Shown in pieces: positions 36,253-44,065 of a DNA stretch of 64,000 nt (position 1 is the stretch's first letter; every line of letters begins with the position of its first letter). The notes under the pieces were generated by a model. It was not told the origin of the DNA, did not search any database, and saw nothing but the letters and a program-made list of their open reading frames with translations. The translations under genes and the position numbers were made by a program. This DNA comes from Paenibacillus sp. J45TS6 (GTDB lineage Bacteria > Bacillota > Bacilli > Paenibacillales > Paenibacillaceae): assembly GCF_018403285.1 (NCBI RefSeq), contig NZ_BOSJ01000001.1, positions 248,001 through 312,000 on the forward strand, in the 5' to 3' direction.

Positions 36253-36278
36253 ATTTTGGTTACAATATTGTAACCAAA
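36253..36278. repeat. 26-base perfect inverted repeat, near-WalR box
   Basis: The sequence is a perfect palindrome whose core is GTTACAATATTGTAAC. The core fits TGTWAH-N5-TGTWAH with one mismatch on either strand. A related core recurs 141 bases downstream (36400). It may be a second binding site for the same regulator. Confidence 0.45.
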
Positions 36279-36399
36279 AAAGGTGTTTCAGTTCTTTAGA
36301 TTAGTGATAAAATACCCCTTTTAAAGGAACTTAACCTCTCTACATAAGTATATAACTAAAAATTCTGCCAAGTTTTAGTGTGCAAAAGGTGAATCGCTG

Positions 36400-36416
36400 G
36401 TTACAAAATTGTAACA
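36400..36416 (-). promoter_or_regulatory. WalR-like box upstream of the NlpC/P60 gene
   Basis: Read on the minus strand, TGTTAC-AATTT-TGTAAC fits the WalR direct repeat TGTWAH-N5-TGTWAH exactly. It overlaps a likely plus-strand -35 (TTGTAA, 36409-36414) that stands 16 bases before TATTAT (36431-36436). WalR controls peptidoglycan hydrolase genes in Bacillus. Confidence 0.6.
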
Positions 36417-36454
36417 TTCAACGCTTTTTTTATTATATATTAGTTACAGTTGAT

Positions 36455-36580
36455 TAATATTAATAAAGCCGAATCTACTACTTAGTACGGGGGACGATTT
36501 ACATACTTGGGGTGAATGGATGATGAAGATCCTAGAGTACCTTCTACTCAAACCCGTCAACTAACCTCGGAGGCTAATGG
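36455..36580 (+). ncRNA. c-di-AMP (ydaO/yuaA) riboswitch
   Basis: The conserved core is unmistakable in order: AGCCGAATC, TACGGGGGA, TTGGGGTGAAT, GATCCTAGAGTACCTTCTAC, AACCCGTCAACTAACCTCGG. These match the ydaO class, which binds cyclic di-AMP and turns genes off. The 3' end runs directly into the GGAGG site (36579-36583) of the hydrolase gene, so it may act on translation as well as transcription. I see no strong terminator between it and the start codon. Association with cell-wall hydrolases is typical of the class. Confidence 0.92.
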
Positions 36581-36594
36581 AGGAATAAATAATA

Positions 36595-37452
36595 ATGATG
36601 AAATTTGGTAAATGTATGTTGTTAACTACTCTGCTTGGAGCAGGCTTAGTACTCGGAAATTCGCAAGTGGATGCATCTTCTTCAAGTTCAAATAGTGTAA
36701 ATGTACAACTTAATGATAGTCTTGTTAATTTTGAAGATGCTTCTCCTTTTCTAGATAATAACGATAGAACGCAAGTTCCATTACGTAAACTTGCAGAAGA
36801 AATGAATTATACCGTAAGTTCTTCTAAATCAGGTTCAACTACAACGGTTACTATTAAAAAGAATGGAACCACGATTAAAATTAAAACAGGTTCTACAACA
36901 GCAACAGTCAATGGAAAAAGTGTAAGTCTTGATACTCAAGTATTTATTCGCGATAGCCGTACATACGTTCCACTTCGTTTTGTATCCGAAGCCATGGGAA
37001 GTGAAGTTGTTTGGAAAAAGAGCTACTCTCTTGTTATGGTAAGTACTACAGGTAAAACATATAGCCCGATTCTTGTAGGGAATGATCATGTAAAAGGAAC
37101 GAGTATTGTTCAAGAAGCTACAAAATATATAGGTACACCTTATGTATATGGAGGCTCTACTCCAAGCGGATTTGACTGCTCTGGTTTCGTGAAATATGTT
37201 TTTGAGAAACACAATGTATCCCTTCCGCGTACAGCAGCTTCCATGTATAAGACAGGAACTTCTGTATCAAAGAGTAATCTAAAGCAAGGTGATCTTGTTT
37301 TCTTTAATACAACAGGTTCTGTCTCTCATGTCGGCATTTACGTTGGAAACAATAGTTTCATTTCTGCCACTACTTCCAGTGGTATTAAAATCGACAGCTT
37401 GAGTAACACTTACTGGGGTCCTAAATATGTAGGAGCAAAAAGTGTACTCTAA
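36595..37452 (+). CDS. Secreted NlpC/P60 cell-wall hydrolase with copper amine oxidase-like N-domain
   Basis: A 285-residue exported protein. A signal peptide ends near VDASS. Residues about 35-150 form a copper-amine-oxidase N-terminal-like (stalk) domain with two VPLR motifs (TQVPLRKLAEEM and RTYVPLRFVSEAM). Residues about 165-285 are an NlpC/P60 endopeptidase with catalytic Cys in GFDCSGFVKY and His in SHVGIYVG, which cuts peptide bonds in peptidoglycan. Two tandem ATGs follow GGAGG by 11-14 bases. A WalR-like box and a c-di-AMP riboswitch precede it, so wall and turgor signals are probably combined. Confidence 0.92.
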   Translation: MMKFGKCMLLTTLLGAGLVLGNSQVDASSSSSNSVNVQLNDSLVNFEDASPFLDNNDRTQVPLRKLAEEMNYTVSSSKSGSTTTVTIKKNGTTIKIKTGSTTATVNGKSVSLDTQVFIRDSRTYVPLRFVSEAMGSEVVWKKSYSLVMVSTTGKTYSPILVGNDHVKGTSIVQEATKYIGTPYVYGGSTPSGFDCSGFVKYVFEKHNVSLPRTAASMYKTGTSVSKSNLKQGDLVFFNTTGSVSHVGIYVGNNSFISATTSSGIKIDSLSNTYWGPKYVGAKSVL

Positions 37453-37469
37453 TATCATAGATTAGAATA

Positions 37470-37517
37470 ATAAGAAGACATTCACTCCGCGTGTTGGAGA
37501 TGAATGTCTTCTTTTTG
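37470..37517 (+). terminator. Terminator of the NlpC/P60 gene
   Basis: AAGAAGACATTCA (37472-37484) and TGAATGTCTTCTT (37501-37513) form a perfect stem followed by TTT. Confidence 0.85.
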
Positions 37518-37610
37518 TCTTATACGGTGCCGCACAAGGGCACAGAACCAAGGTTTGTTGTTGTCTAACCATTCGCGTTCCTCTACTCTTCTTGATGCAC
37601 TAACTATAGT

Positions 37611-37658
37611 CAAAAAAGGTACGGCTCCTCAACTGTTTTCAGGAGCCGTACCTTTTCT
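37611..37658 (-). terminator. Terminator of the first SleB-like gene
   Basis: AAAAGGTACGGCTCCT and AGGAGCCGTACCTTTT form a 16-bp stem (about 37614-37656) with T-rich flanks. It is bidirectional but placed about 65 bases past the stop codon of the minus-strand gene. Confidence 0.85.
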
Positions 37659-37723
37659 TTATAAGAGGACTTTTAAGCGGCCTCGTTTAAGAACATCTTT
37701 TTTGACTTCAATATTATAAATTC

Positions 37724-38395
37724 CTATTTTGTGAATACATGATTCCCTATTGTTTTTATAATAGGACGTGCTTTACTCCAAGCGGATGTGGCAATCTTCG
37801 GATTATAATAATAGAGCGCTCCCCCTGTTGGATCTTCGCCATTCAGTGCACGCTTTGCTGCTACATAAGCAGATGAATTAGGAGTGAGGTTATACTGGCC
37901 GTCATCCACCGCAGTAAACTGTCTCGGATGGAGGATAACATCTTTTATAGAACTTGGGAACTGATTAGACTGGACCCGGTTAAGGATGACAGCAGCCACC
38001 GCCACCTGCCCTTTTAATGATTCGCCCCTCGCTTCACCATTTACGGCTTTAGCCAAAGCATTCAGTGTAGTTCCTGCGGCAGGCACCTTAGCCTTCAAAG
38101 CGGCTATCGTCCGTTTGCCTGCCTTTCCGTCTACAGCAAGACCACTCCGCTTCTGGAAGGTTTGAACGGCCTTCTCTGTTTGCGATCCATAGTATCCGGT
38201 TACGCCAGCAGACAAGTAGCCTAGCGTTCTGAGTCTCTCTTGCAGCTCTACAACTTCAGAGTGCTGAGTTCCTTTTTGAAGAAGCATTGCACTGGCCGGG
38301 GAAGCCGCTCCTACTGTACCTATTGCTATCGATCCGCTTAAAAGTAAACCTGCTGCGAGTGTTTTCCATTTTTTATTATTATTTAATTTGTTCAT
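37724..38395 (-). CDS. SleB-like cell-wall hydrolase with peptidoglycan-binding domain (copy 1)
   Basis: A 223-residue exported protein. The signal peptide has LLLSGSIAIGTVGAASPASA. A PG_binding_1 domain follows (LRTLGYLSAGVTGYYGSQTEKAVQTF), then a hydrolase-2 (SleB/CwlJ) catalytic domain with AVNGEARGES (the glutamate), AAVILNRV and GALYYYNP. Such enzymes are lytic transglycosylase-like and act on spore cortex or wall peptidoglycan. The ATG at 38395 is chosen because the signal peptide follows it; GGAGG is 14 bases upstream, which is long. Copy 2 lies immediately upstream, behind a terminator. Confidence 0.88.
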   Translation of the reverse strand: MNKLNNNKKWKTLAAGLLLSGSIAIGTVGAASPASAMLLQKGTQHSEVVELQERLRTLGYLSAGVTGYYGSQTEKAVQTFQKRSGLAVDGKAGKRTIAALKAKVPAAGTTLNALAKAVNGEARGESLKGQVAVAAVILNRVQSNQFPSSIKDVILHPRQFTAVDDGQYNLTPNSSAYVAAKRALNGEDPTGGALYYYNPKIATSAWSKARPIIKTIGNHVFTK

Positions 38396-38462
38396 ATATC
38401 CTATGACAACCTCCAGATTCGTGATGTAAGTGTAATAGTGGGATCTGGCTTTGCCGATCCTG

Positions 38463-38507
38463 AAAAAAAAGCCGGGAGAAAGGGAATTGTTCCTGCTTTC
38501 TCCCGGC
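38463..38507 (-). terminator. Terminator of the second SleB-like gene
   Basis: GCCGGGAGAAAG (38471-38482) and CTTTCTCCCGGC (38496-38507) form a perfect 12-bp stem followed on the minus strand by eight T residues. It separates the two paralogues. Confidence 0.92.
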
Positions 38508-38559
38508 GAAGTGTTTTTTAAGTGCACTCAACAAATTCAATATTTATTTTGTGAAAGAT

Positions 38560-39198
38560 TTATTTTGTGAAAACATGATTACCAAGTCTTTGTGTAACTG
38601 GCCTAGAACTCATCCAAGAAGATGAAGTATACTTCGGATTATAGAAGTATAGAGCACCTTTGGAAGGATCATATCCTGTCAAAGCTCTGCGAGCTGCCTC
38701 ATAAGCACCCGCCGTTGGCACACTTAGTTTGCCATCCGCTGCAGGTGAGAATTGTCCTTTTTGAAAAATCACGTTCGTAATGGCGTTCGGAAACGCCGAG
38801 TTCTGAACCCGATTTAGAATGACAGCACCTACTGCAACTTGTCCAGTAAATGATTCTCCGCCAGCTTCATCTTGAATAATACCTGCCAGATGTTTTAACA
38901 CTTTGTTATTAATCGGCGCTTTGGCTTTAAGTTTGGCTTCTGTCTTGGGACCAACCTTTCCATCGACAGCTAAGTTGTTCACCCTCTGGAATTTCTTCAC
39001 AGCTTCAACCGTTTTGTCACCATAGTAACCGCTGATGCCAGCCCAGAAATATTTTATTTTATTCAGTCTTTCTTGGACCTCAACTACTTCGGAACTTCTA
39101 CTACCCTTCTGTAGTGTCGCAGCACTAGCTGTTGATGATGCACCCAGTATGGAAAGAGCACAGGCACATGTTAAGATAAGTGTGGGTATTTTTTTCAT
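38560..39198 (-). CDS. SleB-like cell-wall hydrolase with peptidoglycan-binding domain (copy 2)
   Basis: A 212-residue exported paralogue of the gene at 37724-38395, with the same order: signal peptide (cleavage near SSTASA), PG_binding_1 domain (IKYFWAGISGYYGDKTVEAVKKF) and SleB-type domain with IIQDEAGGES, VGAVILNRV and GALYFYNP. The catalytic glutamate sits in DEAGGES, where copy 1 has GEARGES. Both end GNHVFTK, a sign of tandem duplication. GGAGG is 13 bases before the ATG. A WalR-like box lies 110 bases upstream. Confidence 0.88.
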   Translation of the reverse strand: MKKIPTLILTCACALSILGASSTASAATLQKGSRSSEVVEVQERLNKIKYFWAGISGYYGDKTVEAVKKFQRVNNLAVDGKVGPKTEAKLKAKAPINNKVLKHLAGIIQDEAGGESFTGQVAVGAVILNRVQNSAFPNAITNVIFQKGQFSPAADGKLSVPTAGAYEAARRALTGYDPSKGALYFYNPKYTSSSWMSSRPVTQRLGNHVFTK

Positions 39199-39308
39199 TA
39201 GTCTTACATATCCTCCGTTTCATTCGTGATCAGATGCCTTGCATTAAAAAATCTCATCACTGAATTTGGCGGCGCTAAAAGTAACACCTAATGTGTACTA
39301 TAACATAA

Positions 39309-39325
39309 GTTACAATTTTGTTACA
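39309..39325 (-). promoter_or_regulatory. WalR-like box upstream of the second SleB-like gene
   Basis: On the minus strand TGTAAC-AAAAT-TGTAAC is a perfect TGTWAH-N5-TGTWAH direct repeat. A TATAGT -10 (39302-39297) begins 17 bases after the first repeat, so the box covers the -35 region. Confidence 0.6.
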
Positions 39326-39338
39326 TCTGTCGATGGAC

Positions 39339-40556
39339 CTAATCTACAAGTTCGGTGCCTTTTGTTTCCTTACCTAGCACGAGTACCGCTGCTGCACCAA
39401 CTAATACCGTAACAAAGAACAAGGTGAATATTGTACTAAAAGAAACCCCTTTTTGGACCAAAAGACCTACAAGAAGCGGTGCAATAACGCCTCCTATTCG
39501 GCCAACAGACGCAGATAACCCCACTCCAGTAGAACGTGTTCTCAGCGGATATAGTTCCGGTGTGTATGCATACATGCCTCCCCAAGCTCCCAGATTAAAG
39601 AAAGAAAGTGACATTCCTGCAATAATTAAGGATAATTCGGAGCTGGCATTTCCAAACCAAAGCGCACTGAATCCTGTCATCACTAAATATACGACAAGCA
39701 CAAATTTTCTCCCGAATTTCTCAATAAAGTAAGCCGCAGTAAAATAACCAGGCAACTGTGCGAGTGTCATAATAAGTACATACTGAAAACTTTTGACGAG
39801 TTCATATCCTTTTGATGTCATGACACTTGGCAACCATAAAAACATGCCATAGTAAGAAAATACAACCGTAAACCACAAGATCCATAACATCAGTGTGGTC
39901 TTCCGATGTTCTACGGACCAAACTGATTTGAATTTCTCTCCAAAGGTAACTTTTTTCAGTTCCTTTTTCTTCTTGAATTCAGGTGGATCCTGAATGGCTT
40001 TGCGTAAGTACAGCGCGTAAAATGCCGGTAGTGCACCGATTAGAAAAGCTACACGCCATCCATACTCGGGGATGATGAAAAAAGAAATGAGAGCCGAAAT
40101 AATCCAGCCTGCAGCCCAAAAACTTTCAAGCAGTACAACGGCTCGTCCTCTTTCCTTAGCAGATACCGATTCTGATACCAGCGTTGATGCGACTGGAAGT
40201 TCTCCTCCAAGACCAACCCCTGCAACAAAGCGAATGAGGCAAAGGAACACATACCCTGTAGCTAAAGCAGAAAATCCACTTGCTACCGAGAAAATAAGCA
40301 GCGTCCACATTAAAACGGCTTTTCTTCCATACTTATCAGCCAGCGTTCCTGCGAGGGCAGCTCCAACGACCATACCAATAGAAGTGGAACTTGTGATAAG
40401 CCCTACTTCGCCTGGACTGAGGAGCCATTCCTTCGCCAAAGCAGCTACGATAAAGGACATCATACCTACTTCCATGGCATCAAACATCCAGCTCAGCCCG
40501 GCGCTAAAGAGCAGCTTACGTTGTTTCGGATTCTGTAAGACTTCGAGTTTACTCAT
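39339..40556 (-). CDS. niaP: MFS transporter, NiaP-like
   Basis: A 405-residue major facilitator protein with 12 membrane segments. It follows B. subtilis NiaP (YceI, a nicotinate transporter) closely: GLSWMFDAMEVGMMSF, GLGGELPVASTLVSE, LLESFWAAGW, SYYGMFLWLPSVM and TLAQLPGYFTAAY. The cytoplasmic loop after segment 2 has the MFS motif DKYGRKA. Niacin is the likely substrate, though related proteins carry aromatic acids. No NAD-salvage gene or NiaR-type site was recognised beside it. Confidence 0.82.
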   Translation of the reverse strand: MSKLEVLQNPKQRKLLFSAGLSWMFDAMEVGMMSFIVAALAKEWLLSPGEVGLITSSTSIGMVVGAALAGTLADKYGRKAVLMWTLLIFSVASGFSALATGYVFLCLIRFVAGVGLGGELPVASTLVSESVSAKERGRAVVLLESFWAAGWIISALISFFIIPEYGWRVAFLIGALPAFYALYLRKAIQDPPEFKKKKELKKVTFGEKFKSVWSVEHRKTTLMLWILWFTVVFSYYGMFLWLPSVMTSKGYELVKSFQYVLIMTLAQLPGYFTAAYFIEKFGRKFVLVVYLVMTGFSALWFGNASSELSLIIAGMSLSFFNLGAWGGMYAYTPELYPLRTRSTGVGLSASVGRIGGVIAPLLVGLLVQKGVSFSTIFTLFFVTVLVGAAAVLVLGKETKGTELVD

Positions 40557-40637
40557 CGTAATACTTTTGCTCCCTTATGTAATGTATTTGAAGTGGAACC
40601 CATCATCTTATTTATAATGATTTAAAACAGCCTGTCA

Positions 40638-40690
40638 ACAAAAAAAGAGAACAGTCTGCTTATGAAGTAAGCATACTCTTCTCTTTTTTC
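40638..40690. terminator. Terminator of the exopolysaccharide cluster
   Basis: AAAAAAGAGAA pairs with TTCTCTTTTTT around an inner GCTTA/TAAGC stem. It lies downstream of the last minus-strand gene of the cluster. Confidence 0.8.
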
Positions 40691-40727
40691 TACTAACTCT
40701 TATTTCCGCAACAAGATTTAGGTTTTC

Positions 40728-41702
40728 CTATTTATTTTCTTTACGAACAAGAGATACATCATCCTTCATTTTCTCATACCACACTTCATAATGATGTACC
40801 GCAAGTCCTGCAAAGGAATGATGTTTTGTGCCAAGTTCAGCCGCTGTTTCCATCTCTGATTCCATATTCGTAACTGCTTTCCGGTAAAAGGTTAGATGTT
40901 CGCCTTCCTCGGTATGACCAAGCTCGGCACCGATCCATACCTTCTTGTCCAGCTCATCTGCTTCCGCAAGTTCTTCCTTGGAGAGATCGTACATCTGCTG
41001 ACCGCTGTCTCGATAAGCCATGATAGCAATTGCATCAAACTGATCAATCATCCACCGACTAAGTGTACTCTTACCATCTGGACTTTCTCGCTTATCAAGC
41101 CAAAAAGGAACCGCTGCGCTCATATAGAGGTTTCCTTCAGACCCTGCCTGAATCCACTCTTCTATATTTGCGCTCCATTCTGCAATGACTGCTTGCTCCT
41201 CTTGTTCCCAGCGCCGCAATTGATACGGCTCGACATCGAACTGCACACCTGCAAACTGCTCCTCTGGTGCTGCTTCCTGGTTAAATTTCTTTACCCATTC
41301 CACCCATACGGTGCCTTCTTCTCGTTTTTCTGTATAAGCCCAGTCTGCATGACCATTGAGTGCATGGACTGAAATGTCGTGAGCTTGTGCTTCCGCATTA
41401 AAATGCCTGTATGCTTCATCAGACACGCTTTCCTTCGTTTGCAGAAAAACAGTATTCACCTTTTGTTCTGCTAAGAACATCACAATTTCATCTGTACGCT
41501 CTTCAATGATCGAAGCATCCCATAGCCATGTCGCTTTATTTTCATTCACCTCAGGTGATTTCAGCATGAAATACAGGATAAGTAAAAGGACAAAGATGAT
41601 TAATAAGCTGCTTCCTTTTACCCATGCCGGCCATGAATTCCATGCATATCCTCCTTTACTCGGTGGCTTCTTCGCAGCGTTCACCGAATCTTTTTTAAGC
41701 AA
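40728..41702 (-). CDS. Membrane-anchored glycosidase-like protein of the exopolysaccharide cluster
   Basis: A 324-residue protein with one membrane segment (about residues 32-48) and a large extracytoplasmic domain that looks like a TIM barrel: FAGVQFDVEPYQLRRW and AIAIMAYRDS are the kind of strand ends seen in glycoside hydrolases, with acidic residues D and E in FDVEPY as candidate catalytic groups. I cannot place it in a family. The start is a TTG overlapping the preceding gene by 8 bases, suggesting coupling. An out-of-frame AAAGGAGG-ATG lies inside it near 41643-41656. Confidence 0.65.
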   Translation of the reverse strand: MLKKDSVNAAKKPPSKGGYAWNSWPAWVKGSSLLIIFVLLLILYFMLKSPEVNENKATWLWDASIIEERTDEIVMFLAEQKVNTVFLQTKESVSDEAYRHFNAEAQAHDISVHALNGHADWAYTEKREEGTVWVEWVKKFNQEAAPEEQFAGVQFDVEPYQLRRWEQEEQAVIAEWSANIEEWIQAGSEGNLYMSAAVPFWLDKRESPDGKSTLSRWMIDQFDAIAIMAYRDSGQQMYDLSKEELAEADELDKKVWIGAELGHTEEGEHLTFYRKAVTNMESEMETAAELGTKHHSFAGLAVHHYEVWYEKMKDDVSLVRKENK

Positions 41703-43059
41703 ATACCACTTCTTCCTGCGACGTCACGGGATGCTGTACAGAGTGGCCTATTTTATAGATGTGCGGTAATGGGTATTCTTTAAATGCATTACGAGTGTCA
41801 AGTACAGGTACGCCCAGCGATGCGATTTCATCATACTCTAGATTTTTATGGTTCGTAATTAGAACGATGCAGTCATATCCTTTGAAGTTAGCTGGGTTAT
41901 ACTCCACGCTATGAACCGTTTCTCCATGTTTATCGCGGAAAGTATCTGCATACGGATCAAAGTACTCTACATTCGCACCTGCTTCTTTAAAGAGCTCGTA
42001 AACTTCAAGAGCAGGAGATTCACGAAGGTCTGCAATGTTTGGTTTGTACGCCATACCGAGCAGCAAAATGTTCGATTTACGAATGGATTTCGCATATTCA
42101 TTTAGAATGGTTGCTGTTTTGTTCATTACGTAGTACGGCATATTCTCATTAGTGGATTGAGCAAGTTCAATAAATTGGCTGTAGAATCTAAAACCTTTCG
42201 CTTTCCAGGATAAGTACATTGGATCAAGTGGAATGCAGTGTCCACCGATACCTGGTCCCGGATAGAATGGCATAAAGCCAAATGGTTTTGTAGCAGCTGC
42301 GTCAATGACTTCCCAAATGTCAATTCCCATGCGGTCACACATCATTGCCATTTCATTTACAAACGCAATATTGATACTGCGGAATGTATTTTCAAGCAGC
42401 TTGGACATTTCTGCAATTTTTGGATTGGATACAGGAACTACCGTTTCTACATACTGGCTGTACAGTGCTGCTCCGAGTTTTAAGCATTCTTCTGTAGTAC
42501 CGCCAATTACTTTTGGTGTATTAAAAGTCGTAAATCTGCCGTTTGACGGATCCACGCGTTCTGGTGAGAAGCAGAGGAAATAATCTTCTCCTACTTTTTT
42601 ACCAATCGCTTCAAGTTTATGCTCAATCAATTCTTCCGTTGTACCAGGATAAGTTGTGCTCTCAAGCGTGATGAGCATACCTTCCTTCATATGAAGTTTG
42701 ATTTGGTCTACCACGGTTTCAATGTATGATGTATCCGGATCTTGGTTTTCACTGAGCGGTGTTGGCACACAGATACTTAGTGCATCAATCACACGCAGCA
42801 TGCTGTAATCTGTTGTTGGCTGAAAACGACCGCTTTGCATTACTGTTTTCAGTTCTTCCGAAGAAATATCATGAATGTAGGACTCGCCTTGATAAATACT
42901 CTCCACTTTGGATGGGTCTAAATCAATACCGATTACCGTAAATCCTTGCTTTACCATTTCTACTGCGAGCGGCAGGCCAACATATCCTAGTCCTACTACA
43001 CCCAACACGGCTTTCTTGCTTTCAATTGCGTTCATTAAAGTATGGAATTGCTCTTTCAC
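41695..43059 (-). CDS. UDP-GlcNAc-type nucleotide sugar dehydrogenase
   Basis: A 454-residue NAD-dependent enzyme that oxidises C6 of a UDP-sugar twice to the uronic acid. It has the NAD motif GVVGLGYVGLP (about 20-30), Lys220 in MSKLLENTFR and the catalytic Cys275 in GPGIGGHCIPLDP. The form PGIGGHCIP is that of UDP-N-acetyl-hexosamine dehydrogenases (WbpA, WecC), not UDP-glucose dehydrogenase (GFGGSCFPKD). It would supply an acidic amino sugar for the polymer made by the neighbouring GT2 protein. The start is GTG after GGAGGGTGA. A 159-base gap separates it from the upstream gene. Confidence 0.9.
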   Translation of the reverse strand: MKEQFHTLMNAIESKKAVLGVVGLGYVGLPLAVEMVKQGFTVIGIDLDPSKVESIYQGESYIHDISSEELKTVMQSGRFQPTTDYSMLRVIDALSICVPTPLSENQDPDTSYIETVVDQIKLHMKEGMLITLESTTYPGTTEELIEHKLEAIGKKVGEDYFLCFSPERVDPSNGRFTTFNTPKVIGGTTEECLKLGAALYSQYVETVVPVSNPKIAEMSKLLENTFRSINIAFVNEMAMMCDRMGIDIWEVIDAAATKPFGFMPFYPGPGIGGHCIPLDPMYLSWKAKGFRFYSQFIELAQSTNENMPYYVMNKTATILNEYAKSIRKSNILLLGMAYKPNIADLRESPALEVYELFKEAGANVEYFDPYADTFRDKHGETVHSVEYNPANFKGYDCIVLITNHKNLEYDEIASLGVPVLDTRNAFKEYPLPHIYKIGHSVQHPVTSQEEVVFA

Positions 43060-43218
43060 AGTACTTCACCCTCCAAATGGAATTTTAGGTAAGCAGGTTG
43101 CATCATTTGGTTGCGATGATACACAGCTCACTGACTTTTTATGTGTTAAATCAGGACTACCTTATCAGTTTGAAATCTACTATTTTACAAGCTACGATTA
43201 CTGTAAGTGCTATGATTT

Positions 43219-44025
43219 CTATTGAAAACAGCGACGAATACGAGCATCGAGTTCCACAGGTGAAAAAGGTTTGGTTACATAATCTTCTACACCTTTTTCA
43301 AAACACTGGGTGATGGTCTGCTCTACTCGCTGGTCTGTCAAAACAATTACTTTTGGCTGCTGTTTTAGATCCAGGTTTTGAATCTGATGGATAAAAGGAA
43401 CTCCACTCATTCCATACAAATTAAGTTCGGTCAGAATAAGATCCGGTTCCACTTTTACAGCCATATCGAGGGCACTAAGTCCATCCACTGCTTCATAAAT
43501 GTCATATCCTTGCAAAGCAAGGCGGATTTGAAGAAATTCTCTTGTTGATTGTTCTTGATCTACAATAAGAATCTTCCCTGGCCGTACCGCTGTTTCATTT
43601 GGTGTATATAATTTGATATCTGCATCCGTACTGAGTCTTGCGGATTCAGCCATACTTTTCAGCATGTGCTTGCTTGCTTTCCCCATTTCAGGGAAACTTG
43701 CAATTGTCAGACGCGGATCTACACCGGGTAACACTTGCATCAGGCTCTGTTTGATTAACAGTGCCTGATAGTGTGTACGATTAAGTGACATAAAAGGAAG
43801 GAAGACCGCAATCGTATTTGTCTGCGTATCTTTCCAGACCTGATATTCAGTTTCGCAGATCCTTGCGAGAATATCCTGCAGCTCCGCATCCGGCTGCTGG
43901 TCCCTATCCATGCAGTGGACAAACACAACGCCGCTGTTTTCGTTAGCCATTCCTTTTAACTGCTCATCCAGAATGTCATATACACTGTCCTTCATCTGAC
44001 GCTCAAGAGTTACTGTATTTGCCAT
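43219..44025 (-). CDS. Two-domain signalling protein with non-canonical receiver domain
   Basis: About 268 residues. The N-terminal half (to about 150) is an α/β domain that could be a degenerate GGDEF-like unit, but no GGDEF motif is present. The C-terminal half is a response-regulator receiver: KILIVDQEQS supplies the acidic pocket, VIVLTDQ the Thr, and DYVTKPFSP the Lys. At the phosphoacceptor place the usual aspartate is glutamate (LILTELNLYGMSG, E205 counted from the upstream GTG at 44040). I prefer the ATG at 44025 after GGTGGAG. It lies between the GT2 and dehydrogenase genes, so it probably regulates the synthase. Confidence 0.75.
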   Translation of the reverse strand: MANTVTLERQMKDSVYDILDEQLKGMANENSGVVFVHCMDRDQQPDAELQDILARICETEYQVWKDTQTNTIAVFLPFMSLNRTHYQALLIKQSLMQVLPGVDPRLTIASFPEMGKASKHMLKSMAESARLSTDADIKLYTPNETAVRPGKILIVDQEQSTREFLQIRLALQGYDIYEAVDGLSALDMAVKVEPDLILTELNLYGMSGVPFIHQIQNLDLKQQPKVIVLTDQRVEQTITQCFEKGVEDYVTKPFSPVELDARIRRCFQ

Positions 44026-44065
44026 AAGACTCATCTCCACCTTTCAACATTCACTTTTACCTTAC

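Noticed and set aside
41554-41643. 30-codon ORF with strong Shine-Dalgarno inside the 40728-41702 gene
   Set aside because: Not listed as a gene because it is out of frame within a well-supported coding region; recorded only as a finding on possible interference.
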